From positions 1-64,000 of the forward strand of contig JBFXJP010000005.1 in the NCBI GenBank assembly GCA_050174775.1: a stretch of 64,000 nucleotides of DNA, read 5' to 3'. Source of the DNA: CAYPGJ01 sp050174775. GTDB taxonomy: Bacteria > Planctomycetota > Phycisphaerae > Phycisphaerales > UBA1924. Made by a program: the position numbers and the translations under genes. The notes under the pieces were generated by a model, which was given only the letters and a program-made list of their open reading frames with translations, was not told where the DNA came from and did no database searches. This document shows, piece after piece, positions 1 through 9,073 of the stretch. Within the stretch, counting starts at the first letter, position 1; each line of letters starts with the position of its first letter.

Positions 1-975
1 CCCCTCACCACGCCGCAACACCAGCGGCACAAAGAACGCGCCGTAGCACGCGAACACACGCAGCGCGAACGCCGGCGCCGCAGGGTTGATCCCCCCCGCG
101 AGAATCGACCTGATCCGTTCCGACTGCGGCGTCAGTCCCCCCCAATGCCACGCAAACGCGCCCACAATCAACAGCGGCGCCAACGCTGCCAACCCCGACG
201 CGATCAGCGCACCACACGACCCGTGCTCACCCTCCCGCATCCTCCTCCACACCCTCGGCCCCCACATCGCCAGCGGGCTCGCCAGCGCCCCCCCCAACCC
301 GATCGGCCCCGCCACCCACACGTGGATCTGCCGCATCAGCACCGCAACACACGCCAGCGCGCCCGCGCCCATCGCGCTCCCCACGCTCGTCCGCACACCC
401 CACGCCACCACCAGCGCCCCGAGCACACACGCCCACGCGATGTTGTCCGTCGTCAGCCAGATCGACGAACTCACCACGTACGGGCTGCACGCAAATGGCA
501 GCGCGAGCCCCGCCGCGCCCCAGCCCCCACAATGCCTCCGCGCACCCCACCACACCACGCTCACCGCGCCCAATCCAAACACCACATTCAACAACCGCAT
601 GGCCAGCACATCGCGCAGGTACGCGTCGAACGCGCCGCGCTCCTCCGCGCTCAACGTCGTTTCAGGGGGAACCCCTCCCGGGCCCGCCTCCATCGGCATC
701 CTCGGCGCCTCGCGTCCCGGCTCCCCCGTCGCCCGCCACACCCACCCCATCACCACGTGATACCCCGGCGTCGTCGCCGAGTTGTACCGCTGCACATCGA
801 TATCCGGCCACGTCGTCGCAAACGTCCGGATCACCGGTAGGTGGTAATGCAGCTCGTCCCCCGACTCGCTCGTCCCCACACGACCGCTCAGCACCACCGG
901 GACCGTCAGCGCAAGAAACAACCCGCACAACGCGATCCACCCCCCCCACGCCGAGCGACCTCCACTCGAACCCAT
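1..975 (-). CDS. GT-C type polytopic membrane glycosyltransferase (C-terminus off window)
   Basis: An uninterrupted minus-strand frame runs from ATG at 975 to the window edge (325 codons, no stop), so the C-terminus is missing. After a short N-tail there is a hydrophobic segment (about residues 13-30), then the acidic loop motif GDELHYHLP at 39-47 and the stretch NSATTPGYH. This order, an acidic first loop followed by TTPG, resembles dolichyl-phosphate-glucose transferases of the ALG10 type and other GT-C enzymes, which move sugar from a polyprenyl-phosphate donor. More hydrophobic helices follow. The gene is divergent from the methyltransferase and UbiA-like gene at 1040-2700, which fits a polyprenyl-linked envelope pathway. 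The ALG10 link is suggestive only; generic PMT/ArnT-like GT-C is the alternative. Confidence 0.72.
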   Translation of the reverse strand, partial: MGSSGGRSAWGGWIALCGLFLALTVPVVLSGRVGTSESGDELHYHLPVIRTFATTWPDIDVQRYNSATTPGYHVVMGWVWRATGEPGREAPRMPMEAGPGGVPPETTLSAEERGAFDAYLRDVLAMRLLNVVFGLGAVSVVWWGARRHCGGWGAAGLALPFACSPYVVSSSIWLTTDNIAWACVLGALVVAWGVRTSVGSAMGAGALACVAVLMRQIHVWVAGPIGLGGALASPLAMWGPRVWRRMREGEHGSCGALIASGLAALAPLLIVGAFAWHWGGLTPQSERIRSILAGGINPAAPAFALRVFACYGAFFVPLVLRRGEG

Positions 976-1039
976 CTGCATCGCTCCGTTCGCGCCGAAC
1001 CCTCAATAACAGCCCCGGAACGCACGATATCATCGGGCC

Positions 1040-1684
1040 GTGTCGGTCGGGCCCCTCAAGCAAATCATGCGTTCACTCCACCGACCGATCTACGAGTCGC
1101 GCACCCGCGCGCTCGTCTCGGCCATCCTCCCCCACCTCCCCCACGACGCCCGCGTCCTCGATATCGGCTGCGGCTTCGGCACGCTCGCAAAGGCCCTCGC
1201 CGACGCCGATCCTTCCCGCCGTCTCGTCGTAGAAGGTCTCGAACGCGTCCGGCGCGACGGCGAAGCCATCCCCGTCACCGCATATGACGGACGCACCGCC
1301 CCCTTCGCCGATAACACCTTCGACGCCGTGATCCTCGCCGACGTCCTCCATCACGAGCCCGACCCCGACCGACTCCTCGACGAGGCCGCGCGCATCACCA
1401 AGCGATTCCTCATCATCAAAGACCACGCCCCCCAAGCCCTCCTCGCCCAGCAACGCATCTCCCTCATCGACTGGGCCGCCAACGCCCCCTACGGCGTCCC
1501 CTGCCTCTTCCGATACTTCACCCCCGCGCAGTGGCGCACCCACTTCTCCTCCCGATCCCTCCGTCTCGTCGAAGAACGTCTCTCCATGAACCTCTACCCG
1601 CCCATCGTCAACCTCCTCTTCGGCCGGCGCCTCCAGTACCTCGCCATCGCCGAGAAGCCCGCCACGGAGCCCCGCTCGACATGA
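1040..1684 (+). CDS. Class I SAM-dependent methyltransferase
   Basis: The 214-residue protein carries SAM motif I VLDIGCGFG (residues 39-47), the acidic strand end VEGLERV, and a post-I region FDAVILADVLHH typical of the Methyltransf_11 fold. The substrate cannot be read from the sequence. The stop overlaps the ATG of the next gene by four bases (ATGA at 1681-1684), so it is translationally coupled to the UbiA-type prenyltransferase, which suggests a lipid or polyprenyl-linked substrate. The GTG at 1040 gives the longest frame. ATG at 1067 (MRSLHRPIY) is an equally reasonable start, and neither has a clear Shine-Dalgarno sequence. Confidence 0.85.
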   Translation: MSVGPLKQIMRSLHRPIYESRTRALVSAILPHLPHDARVLDIGCGFGTLAKALADADPSRRLVVEGLERVRRDGEAIPVTAYDGRTAPFADNTFDAVILADVLHHEPDPDRLLDEAARITKRFLIIKDHAPQALLAQQRISLIDWAANAPYGVPCLFRYFTPAQWRTHFSSRSLRLVEERLSMNLYPPIVNLLFGRRLQYLAIAEKPATEPRST

Positions 1685-2700
1685 CGGGCACGATCCCCTC
1701 CACCCAAGGCCCGCGCACTCCCCCCCCCGGACGACTCCTCATCCCCATCCTCCGTCTCGCGCGACCAAAGCAGTGGCTCAAGAGCGCCTTCGTCCTCATC
1801 GGCCCGTTCTACGGCCTGCGCGACCTCGCGCACGCCGGACGCTCCATCGACAGTGTCTTCTGGCCCGCCGTCCTCACCGCCGCACTCTTCGCCATCACCT
1901 CCAGCGCCTGCTACATCATCAACGACATCTTCGACCGCGAAGCAGACCGCCTCCATCCACGCAAGCGCAACCGCCCCATCGCCTCCGGCGCCGTCTCCGT
2001 CCCGCAAGCCTGGCTCCTCTCCATCTCACTCCTCATCCTCGCCGTCGCCGGCGCCTGCCTCCTCCCCGCAGAGCCCCCCGTCCAGGCCGCCGTCAGCCCG
2101 CGACCCTGGGTGCTCGCCGCCCTCGCCCTCTACGCAGGCAACGTCGCCCTCTACAGCGCACTCTCCAAGCACCTCGTCATCGCCGACGTCATAAGCCTCT
2201 CCCTGGGCTTCGTCCTCAGAGTCATGGCCGGCTGCTGGGCCGTCGGCATCATGCCCTCCGTCTGGCTCCTCAACATCACCCTCTTCCTCGCCATGTTCCT
2301 CTCCTTCGGCAAACGCCTCGGCGAGCGCCGCACCCTCGCGCCCGTCCCCGGCGCCACCGACCTCTCACCCGCAGCACTCCACCGCCCCGTCCACGCCGCA
2401 TACACCGACACACTCCTCCAGATGGCCGTCGTCGTCACCGGCGTCGCCACCCTCATGGGCTACGCCGCATACATCCAGACCAAGGCCGAGGACTACATCA
2501 AAGGATTCAACCTCCTCTGGCTCACCATCATCCCCGTCACCTACTGCATCCTCCGCGCCATCGTCATGGTCGAACGCGGCCAATACGACGACCCCACCGA
2601 ACTCGCCACGCGCGACCGCGCGTTCCAAGTCAGCGCCGCACTCTTCATCATCATCACCATCGCCGTCCTCTGGGTCTTCCGCGCCGTGCCGCCCCTCTGA
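1681..2700 (+). CDS. UbiA-family prenyltransferase, decaprenyl-phosphate phosphoribosyltransferase-like
   Basis: Integral membrane protein of 339 residues with about eight or nine hydrophobic helices. The first UbiA motif reads NDIFDREADRLHPRKRNRP (81-99), supplying the Mg-binding aspartates, and it is preceded by RLARPKQWLKS (25-35). This HPxKxxRPIA version, with RPKQW near the start, is the form seen in decaprenyl-phosphate phosphoribosyltransferases (Rv3806c type), which attach phosphoribose to polyprenyl phosphate on the way to arabinan or related donors. Most other UbiA members make quinones or heme. The start ATG overlaps the preceding methyltransferase stop. With the divergent GT-C gene this suggests a glycan-precursor cluster; the exact donor and acceptor are inferred. 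Confidence 0.85.
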   Translation: MTGTIPSTQGPRTPPPGRLLIPILRLARPKQWLKSAFVLIGPFYGLRDLAHAGRSIDSVFWPAVLTAALFAITSSACYIINDIFDREADRLHPRKRNRPIASGAVSVPQAWLLSISLLILAVAGACLLPAEPPVQAAVSPRPWVLAALALYAGNVALYSALSKHLVIADVISLSLGFVLRVMAGCWAVGIMPSVWLLNITLFLAMFLSFGKRLGERRTLAPVPGATDLSPAALHRPVHAAYTDTLLQMAVVVTGVATLMGYAAYIQTKAEDYIKGFNLLWLTIIPVTYCILRAIVMVERGQYDDPTELATRDRAFQVSAALFIIITIAVLWVFRAVPPL

Positions 2701-2727
2701 GCCGCGCGACGCAAGCCGACCCCGAGA

Positions 2728-3786
2728 TCACGGCGCCGTGCAGTCCACGCCGAACGCGCTCAGCACGATGTTCAAATCCAGAAAGTTCACGACGCAGTCC
2801 TGACTCACGTCCCCCGGGATGTTCGGCGCGCTCTGCCCGAAGAACCCGAGCACCAGGTTCAGGTCCGTGAAGTTCACGCGCTGATCGTTGTTCGCGTCCC
2901 CAGGACACGGCGCGTTGAACCCCCGAACCACGATCACGCGATCACCCCCACCGAACGTCGAGAACAGGAAATCCCCCGTGGACGAGTCCACGTGCGCGCC
3001 CTCCGCGCCGCTCAGCCCCGACACAAACTCCCTCCGTGTCGCCGGGACCGGATCCCCGTTCGCATCCACCTCGTACGTCGACACCAGCCCCGCCGCCCAC
3101 TCCGACACGAGCACGCTCGCCGCAGGGAAGTTGGGCGATCCCGCGCGCACGTACACCGTCCCCTCAGGCCCTCCCTGAATGGCCGTCGCGCCCGAAGCCC
3201 CCGTCACGTCGAACAACCCCGTCCCGTCCGGCACGAGCGTCAGCGTGTACCACGCCGACGCGTTGTACGAGATCACCTTCAGCTGCCCCGCCCCGGGCAA
3301 GCCGGGCGGCACGATCTGACACGTCCCCACGCTCGCCGACACACCCAGCGGCCCCAGCGCCGTCGTCTTGTCCATCATCGCGCTGCCCGGACGGATCTGC
3401 CCCAGCTCGTTCATGCTGTACCGCGTGAAGAACAGCACCCCCGACGGATGCGCCACCAGCCCCCCATCAATGTTCGGCGCATCCGCGATCCGCTCCGCCG
3501 TGCCCACGAACCCCGTGATCCGATCGCACGTCCGCTCCACCTCGATCGCATAGATCCCCGCGCCGTTCTGGTTCGCCAACCCACCGATCAGCAACCGGTT
3601 CGGATCGTTCGGGTCCAGCGTCAGCCCGCCGTACGGCCCCGGCACGCCCGGCACACCCCCAAGGTCCGTCAGCACGTAGTTCACGTCGAACGGCGGCGTC
3701 ATCGACTGCCCCGCGCACGCCCCGCCCATCCACGCGCCCAATGCCACAACGCACGCCCCAGCGCTCGACCGGCAAACCATCTTCAT
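2728..3786 (-). CDS. Secreted protein with C-terminal dockerin-type calcium-binding repeat pair
   Basis: The 352-residue protein starts with a signal peptide (hydrophobic run after MKMVCRSSAG, Ala-rich cleavage region before QSMTPP). The middle is a beta-rich region that looks like a propeller or NHL-type fold, with phrases such as GGLTLDPNDPNRLLIGG, but I do not recognise the family. The last 60 residues hold two EF-hand-like loops, GDANNDQRVNFTDLNLVLGF and GDVSQDCVVNFLDLNIVLSA. This is the dockerin type I pattern placed at the C-terminus of many planctomycete exported proteins. It is convergent with the UbiA-like gene only 27 bases away. Calcium binding is inferred from the DxNxD-type loops. 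Confidence 0.8.
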   Translation of the reverse strand: MKMVCRSSAGACVVALGAWMGGACAGQSMTPPFDVNYVLTDLGGVPGVPGPYGGLTLDPNDPNRLLIGGLANQNGAGIYAIEVERTCDRITGFVGTAERIADAPNIDGGLVAHPSGVLFFTRYSMNELGQIRPGSAMMDKTTALGPLGVSASVGTCQIVPPGLPGAGQLKVISYNASAWYTLTLVPDGTGLFDVTGASGATAIQGGPEGTVYVRAGSPNFPAASVLVSEWAAGLVSTYEVDANGDPVPATRREFVSGLSGAEGAHVDSSTGDFLFSTFGGGDRVIVVRGFNAPCPGDANNDQRVNFTDLNLVLGFFGQSAPNIPGDVSQDCVVNFLDLNIVLSAFGVDCTAP

Positions 3787-3833
3787 GTCTCTCTCCTCTT
3801 CAGAAAACCGCGACCGTGATCACCGAAACCGCA

Positions 3834-5807
3834 TCACACCGCGCCAACCTGCAGCATGACCATGGCCGCATTCGCGATGTGCTTCGACGACAGCTCGCAC
3901 ATATCCAGCACCTCTTCTGGCTCGCGCGCACTCTTCGGAATCCGCTTCACGTACATCTGCTTCAGCGTGAACGCGTCCCCCGCCTCCGTCAGCGCGTCCG
4001 CAACGGCCGAGCCCATCGCGGCGCCGTAATTGTCCTCGATCGTCACCACGTACCCGCCGTTCGCGTTCGCCAGATCCAGCAACGCGTCCGCGTCGAACGG
4101 CAGCGAATACAGGTCCACCAGCGTGGCGGACACGCCCGCGCGATCCAGCGCCTCCAGCGCCTTGTTCGCCTCGTGCACCATGTACCCCGCGGCGACCAGC
4201 AGGATGTCACGACCCTCGTTCAGCACCTCGAACCCGCCGAGGTTGAACACCGTGTCCTCGCTGTACAGGAACTCCGTCTCCGGACGAAGCGTCCGCATGT
4301 AGCACATGCCCTCATGCTCGGCCATCGCCTCCGTGAGCGCATACGCCGCGTACGCGTCCGCCGGCTGCAGCACGTAGCACCCGGGGTTCCCGCGATGATC
4401 CTTCACCGTCGAGAGCGACCGGAACCACGCGACGTCCGGCAGCGACATCTGGCTCGGGCCGTCCGCCGCGAGCGAGATCCCCGCGTGCGAGCCCACGATC
4501 TTGATGTTCGCCCCTGAGTTCATCGCCATCTCGATCTGGTCGTACGCCCGCGTCACGAACTTGGCGAACGTCGAGCAGAACGGGATCTTCCCGGCCGCGG
4601 CAAGACCCGCCGCCACCGAGATCATGTTCTGCTCCGCGATCTTGCACTCCATGAACCGCGGGGCGAGCGCGCCGTCCTTCCGGAACGTCTCCGCGAACGT
4701 CGAGTTCGACACGTCCGCGTCCAGCACCACCACGCGCGAGTTCACGTGGCCGAGCGCACGCAGCGCCACCCCGTACGCCTTCCGCGTCGCCAGCTTGCCC
4801 GCGTGAACCACCGACTCCATGTCGTACCGCTTCATCGTCTCAGTGAACGGAGGAAGCTCCCCGATCATCTCCGTCTTCGCAGCAGCCTGCTGGGGCGGAC
4901 GGATCGTGAACGAGTCCGTGCTCACCAGGCTGCTCGTCAGCTCCACACGACGCTGATCCAGCTCCGCCTTGGCCTTCGCCAGCGCGTCCCCCACGGCCGG
5001 CTTCCCGTGCCACCCGTTCCCCTGCATGACGGTGCTGCCCCACCCCTTCACCGTCTTCGCCACCACCGCCATCGGCTTCTCAGCCGCGTCCGGCAGCGCA
5101 ACAAACTCATCGAACGCCTTCTTGATCGCCTCCGGGCTGTGCCCGTCGATCGTGCGCACGTCGTAGCCCATGGCCGTCAGACGCGCCGCCATCTTCTCAG
5201 CAGACTGCTGATGGCTCACCCGGTCCGTCTGCCCGTACCCGTTGCAGTTGAAGATCGGAAGCACGTGCGACAGCTTGCGATCGACGATGTAGTCCAGCGC
5301 CTCGGCAATCTGCCCCTCGCGCGACTCACCATCACCGATGATGCAGTACACACGACGATCCGTCCCATCCAGACGCGCCGCCTCTGCCACGCCCGCCGCA
5401 ACGCTCAACCCCTGACCCAGCGAACCCGTCGCCGCATCAAAGAACGGGAACCCCTCCATCGGGTTCGGATGCCCGTCCACGGCCGAATCCGCGGAACGCA
5501 GCGTGAACAGATCGTCCACCGTCATCGACCGCCGCGCCGCGGGGTCCTTCCCGAACTTCACACCCAGCTTCGCGCACGCCGCGTACACGATCGGGCACGC
5601 GTGACCCTCCGACAGCACCAGACGATCCGACGTCGGATAGTCCGGCTGGTCCGGGCTCCAACGCATCGTGTGGAACATCAGCACCGTCACGAGGTGACCC
5701 AGAGACATCGCCGTCGACGGATGGCCGCTCCCGGCCACCGCGCACATGTCCAACGACAACTGATCCAGCTCGATCGCCTGCGTATGCACCGCGGCCTCGA
5801 ATGACAT
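3834..5807 (-). CDS. tkt: Transketolase
   Basis: Full-length transketolase (657 residues) of the thiamine-diphosphate family, moving two-carbon ketol units in the pentose phosphate pathway. The N-terminal ThDP domain shows GHPSTAMSLGHL and the cofactor-binding signature GDGESREGQ followed by NCNGYGQTD. The central Transket_pyr domain contains ECKIAEQNMISVAAGLA, with the catalytic Glu in the AEQNM motif, and the C-terminal domain contains TIEDNYGAAMG. The start ATG at 5807 is chosen over an upstream in-frame codon because GGAGG lies 8 bases before it. Transcribed away from dnaN across a 285-base gap; about 50 bases separate it from the dockerin gene downstream. Confidence 0.95.
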   Translation of the reverse strand: MSFEAAVHTQAIELDQLSLDMCAVAGSGHPSTAMSLGHLVTVLMFHTMRWSPDQPDYPTSDRLVLSEGHACPIVYAACAKLGVKFGKDPAARRSMTVDDLFTLRSADSAVDGHPNPMEGFPFFDAATGSLGQGLSVAAGVAEAARLDGTDRRVYCIIGDGESREGQIAEALDYIVDRKLSHVLPIFNCNGYGQTDRVSHQQSAEKMAARLTAMGYDVRTIDGHSPEAIKKAFDEFVALPDAAEKPMAVVAKTVKGWGSTVMQGNGWHGKPAVGDALAKAKAELDQRRVELTSSLVSTDSFTIRPPQQAAAKTEMIGELPPFTETMKRYDMESVVHAGKLATRKAYGVALRALGHVNSRVVVLDADVSNSTFAETFRKDGALAPRFMECKIAEQNMISVAAGLAAAGKIPFCSTFAKFVTRAYDQIEMAMNSGANIKIVGSHAGISLAADGPSQMSLPDVAWFRSLSTVKDHRGNPGCYVLQPADAYAAYALTEAMAEHEGMCYMRTLRPETEFLYSEDTVFNLGGFEVLNEGRDILLVAAGYMVHEANKALEALDRAGVSATLVDLYSLPFDADALLDLANANGGYVVTIEDNYGAAMGSAVADALTEAGDAFTLKQMYVKRIPKSAREPEEVLDMCELSSKHIANAAMVMLQVGAV

Positions 5808-6092
5808 GGGCAATGCCTCCAAAACCCGCGCGCACTCCCGCACGCGCAGGGGATACCGTTCTCAACAAACACCGCGCCCGGCCGACCTCAAAGAACGGCC
5901 GAAACCGCACCAAACAACCGCCCAGCGTATCGGACCCTCACCGTTCCCGCAAAGCAAACACCGCGCCAATCACCTCTGCCTATCATCCTCCAAACAAACC
6001 ACTGTATATCGCCCCCCGTACGCCCCTGATACACTCCCCGTTGAGCGCGACAGGGAATCGTTCCCTAACCCGCGCCCGGAGCTCTACACGCC
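5808..6092. promoter_or_regulatory. Divergent intergenic region between transketolase and dnaN
   Basis: A 285-base gap that must hold promoters for both divergent genes. It is less GC-rich than its surroundings. A 15-base inverted repeat, AGGGAA-TCG-TTCCCT, lies at 6052-6066, 27 bases before the dnaN ATG, and could be an operator or part of the 5' leader. GGAG at 12 bases before the dnaN ATG is the likely ribosome site. TATATC near 6005 and GATACA near 6028 are possible -10 elements, but no good -35 partner was seen. No DnaA boxes were recognised. Confidence 0.4.
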
Positions 6093-7244
6093 ATGAAAGT
6101 CATCTGCGACCGTCCCGCCCTCCTCGACGCCGTCAACCTCGTCTCCTCCGTCGTCGCCTCCAGAACCCCAAGGCCACAGCTCACCGCCGTCAAACTCACC
6201 GCAGCCAAGGCCGCCGGCGGCGCCGGCTCACTCACCCTCTGCGGCACCGACGCCGAAGCCTCCCTCCGCCTCACCATCACCCGCGTCGACGTCCAGAAGT
6301 CCGGCGAAGCGCTCATCCCCGCAGACAAGCTCCGCGCCATCGTCCAGGCCGAAGAGTCCGAAGCCACCCTCACCCTCGAAGCCGACGCCGACTCCTGCGT
6401 CATCCGAGGCGCCGACGCACGCTTCAAGATCTTCGGCTTCCCTCCCGCAGACTTCCCTCCCATCCCCGACTTCCCCGCCTCCTCCAAAGGCCCCTTCTCC
6501 CTCCCGGCGGGCGAATTCGCGCACCTCATCTCCCGCACCATCTTCGCCGCAGCGCGCGAACTCTCCCGCTACGCCTTCAACGGCGTACTCCTGAAGCGCG
6601 AAGGCAAGAAGCTCGAGATGGTCGCCACCGACGGCCGCCGACTCGCACTTGCGCGCTCCTCTCTCTCCGGCGCCGCCGACCTCCCCAAGGAGCCCACCTC
6701 CTGCATCATCCCCACCAAGGCCCTCAACCTCGTCCTCAAACTCATCCGCGACCCTGAACAATCCGTCCGCGTCGCGCTCGTCGACAACCAGATCGTCTTC
6801 GCCTTCGGTGAAGAGGGCGACCCCACACGCGCCGTCCTCGCCTCCAACCTCGTCGAAGGCTCCTTCCCCAACTACGACGACGTCATCCCCAAGGACCAGG
6901 ACAAGAAAGCCGCCTTCAACCGCGAAACCCTCATGTCCGGCGTCCGCCGCGCAGCCCTCCTCACCAACGAGGAATCCCGAGGCGTCCGCTTCGCACTCGA
7001 CAACGACAACCTCAACCTCTCCTCCCGCGCGCCCGAAATGGGCGAGGCCGAGATCAAGGTCCCCCTCTCCACCTACAACGGCGAGCCCATCACCATCGGC
7101 TTCAACCCGGGCTTCATCACCGAAGCCCTCAAGGTCATCGCCGACGAGGACGTCACCTTCGAACTCAAAGCCCCCAACAAGCCCGGCCTCCTCCGCGCAG
7201 GCCCCGACTTCCTCTACGTCGTCATGCCCGTCAACCTGCAATAA
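6093..7244 (+). CDS. dnaN: DNA polymerase III beta subunit (sliding clamp)
   Basis: The 383-residue protein has three clamp domains: an N-terminal domain beginning MKVICDRPALLDAVNLVSSVV, a middle domain with FKIFGFPPADFPPIP and MVATDGRRLALA (the conserved ATDGxRLA motif), and a C-terminal domain ending FLYVVMPVNLQ, close to the canonical YVVMPMRL terminus. The homodimer rings DNA and tethers polymerase III and repair enzymes. It is not beside dnaA or recF as in many genomes; transketolase is upstream and a glycosyltransferase starts 12 bases downstream. The gene sits about 18 kb from the inferred replication origin and is transcribed toward it. Confidence 0.97.
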   Translation: MKVICDRPALLDAVNLVSSVVASRTPRPQLTAVKLTAAKAAGGAGSLTLCGTDAEASLRLTITRVDVQKSGEALIPADKLRAIVQAEESEATLTLEADADSCVIRGADARFKIFGFPPADFPPIPDFPASSKGPFSLPAGEFAHLISRTIFAAARELSRYAFNGVLLKREGKKLEMVATDGRRLALARSSLSGAADLPKEPTSCIIPTKALNLVLKLIRDPEQSVRVALVDNQIVFAFGEEGDPTRAVLASNLVEGSFPNYDDVIPKDQDKKAAFNRETLMSGVRRAALLTNEESRGVRFALDNDNLNLSSRAPEMGEAEIKVPLSTYNGEPITIGFNPGFITEALKVIADEDVTFELKAPNKPGLLRAGPDFLYVVMPVNLQ

Positions 7245-7256
7245 CCCCGCGCGCCG

Positions 7257-8057
7257 ATGTCGGGCCCGCTCCCACTCTCCATCGCCATCGTCTGCAAAAA
7301 CAGCGGCGCCACCATCGCCCGCACACTCGACTCCGTCGCGCCCCTCGCCTCCGAAATCATCGCCCTCGACTCCGGCTCCACCGACAACACGCTCGCCATC
7401 CTCGCCGGCGCCAACGCCACCGTCCATCACATCCAGTGGCAAGGCCACGTCGCCACCAAGCAACGCGCCCTCGATTCATGCTCCCAGCCCTGGATCCTCG
7501 CCCTCGACGCCGACGAATCCCTCACCCCACCTCTCGCCTCCTCCATCCGCGCCGCCATCACCTCCGACAACCCCTCCGTCCGCGCCTACGAACTCAACCG
7601 CAAGGTCTTCTTCCGAGGCGCCTGGCTCCACCACGCCTGGCAACCCGAATGGCGCCTCCGTCTCGTCCGCAAAGACGCCGCGCGCTGGACCGGCCTCGAC
7701 CCACACGACCGACTCGACCTCCTCAACCCCTCCCCCTCAGCCGTCGCGCGCCTCCAGGGCGACCTCCGACACGACTCCTTCCTCGATGCGCACGACTGCT
7801 TCCGCAAACAAGCCGACCACGCTCGCACCTCCGCACGCTCGCTCCTTAACACAGGCCGACGCGCCTCCATCCTCTCACTCCTCACCTCCCCCACCGGCGC
7901 CTTCCTCAAGCAGCTCATCCTCAAGCAATCCTTCCGCGACGGCTGGCGTGGCTGGATCGCCGCATCCGCCACGGCCTCCGCAACCCTCATGAAGCACGCC
8001 ACCCTCCTCGACCTCCAGAACGCCCCCTCCGACACCGATCCCCCGCGCGCGCACTAA
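7257..8057 (+). CDS. Family 2 glycosyltransferase (WaaE/KdtX-like)
   Basis: The 266-residue GT2 protein has the N-terminal strand SIAIVCKNSGATIARTLDSV, the nucleotide-sugar region ALDSGSTDNTLAI, and the DxD-like acidic motif ALDADESLTP. The later pattern RGAWLHHAWQPEWRLRLVRK followed by RLQGDLRHDSF matches LPS core or capsule beta-glycosyltransferases of the WaaE/KdtX group, which add glucose to lipid A-core heptose. The C-terminus has a weakly hydrophobic segment that may associate with the membrane. It starts 12 bases after dnaN and is probably co-transcribed. The acceptor is not shown by the sequence. Confidence 0.88.
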   Translation: MSGPLPLSIAIVCKNSGATIARTLDSVAPLASEIIALDSGSTDNTLAILAGANATVHHIQWQGHVATKQRALDSCSQPWILALDADESLTPPLASSIRAAITSDNPSVRAYELNRKVFFRGAWLHHAWQPEWRLRLVRKDAARWTGLDPHDRLDLLNPSPSAVARLQGDLRHDSFLDAHDCFRKQADHARTSARSLLNTGRRASILSLLTSPTGAFLKQLILKQSFRDGWRGWIAASATASATLMKHATLLDLQNAPSDTDPPRAH

Positions 8058-8087
8058 CGCCCGCGCCCCACCGCCTACCCTCCCACC

Positions 8088-8999
8088 ATGTTCGGATCAC
8101 ACCTCTCCATCGCCGGCAACATGTGCAACGCGCTCAGCGCCGCACAGGAACTCACCCTCGACACCGTCCAGGTCTTCACCAAAAACCAGCGCCAATGGAA
8201 GGTCAAGCCTCTCGACGACGCCGACGCCGACGAATGGGTCCGCCAGCTCCGCGCCCTCAACTGGACCGACCGCACCGTCTCCCACAACTCCTACCTCGTC
8301 AACCTCGCCTCACCCAACGATGAACTCTGGGAAAAATCCCTCAACCTCCAGCGCGACGAGATCGAACGCTGCGAGCGCCTCTCCATCCCCTTCCTCGTCT
8401 CCCACCCGGGCGCCCACACCGGCTCCGGCGTCGACGCCGGACTCAAACGCATCGCCGACGCCTACACCACACTCCTCAAAGACACCGCCGGCTACAACAC
8501 CGTCATCTGCATCGAGAACACCGTCGGCGGCGGCTCCAACCTCGGCGGCCCCTTCGAAGACCTCGCCACCATCCGAAACCTCCTCCTCGAACGCATCCCC
8601 AAGGAAGCCGAGAAACGCATCGCCTTCTGCTTCGACACCTGCCACGCACTCGCCTTCGGCCACGACGTCCGCACCCCAGACACCGTCAACGAAACCCTCG
8701 CCTCCTTCGAATCCCTCTGCGGCGCCGGAACCATCAAGGTCGCACACTTCAACGACTCCAAAACCCCGTTCGCCTCCCACAAAGACCGACACGAGCACAT
8801 CGGCCTGGGCCACCTCGGCGCCGAAGGCTTCCGCGCCCTCTCCAATCACCCGGCCCTCCGCGACATCCCCAAAATCCTCGAAACCCCCAAGGATGATCAC
8901 GATTCCGGCCGCCCCTGGGACGCCGTGAATCTCGAACTCCTCCGATCCTTCCTCACCACTCCCGCCCCCAAACGCCGATCCTCCTCCACACGGGCATAA
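8088..8999 (+). CDS. nfo: Endonuclease IV (AP endonuclease)
   Basis: The 303-residue AP endonuclease has the TIM-barrel, trinuclear-zinc architecture. Recognisable ligand-bearing motifs are FGSHLSIAGN at the N-terminus, SHNSYLVNLASP, LVSHPGAHTGSG, CIENTVGGG, FCFDTCHALAFGHD, VAHFNDSKTPFASHKDRHEHIGLG and ILETPKD. It incises abasic sites 5' to the lesion in base-excision repair. Length is slightly above the usual 280 because of a Ser/Arg/Pro-rich tail. It lies in the plus-strand run dnaN-GT2-nfo-TPR-aroK, with 30 bases to the preceding gene. Confidence 0.96.
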   Translation: MFGSHLSIAGNMCNALSAAQELTLDTVQVFTKNQRQWKVKPLDDADADEWVRQLRALNWTDRTVSHNSYLVNLASPNDELWEKSLNLQRDEIERCERLSIPFLVSHPGAHTGSGVDAGLKRIADAYTTLLKDTAGYNTVICIENTVGGGSNLGGPFEDLATIRNLLLERIPKEAEKRIAFCFDTCHALAFGHDVRTPDTVNETLASFESLCGAGTIKVAHFNDSKTPFASHKDRHEHIGLGHLGAEGFRALSNHPALRDIPKILETPKDDHDSGRPWDAVNLELLRSFLTTPAPKRRSSSTRA

Positions 9000-9073
9000 T
9001 GCCCACTCCCGAACCGCGCCCACACGCGCGCCGTACCCATCACCTCGGCCTCAACCCCGCGGGAATCACACCC

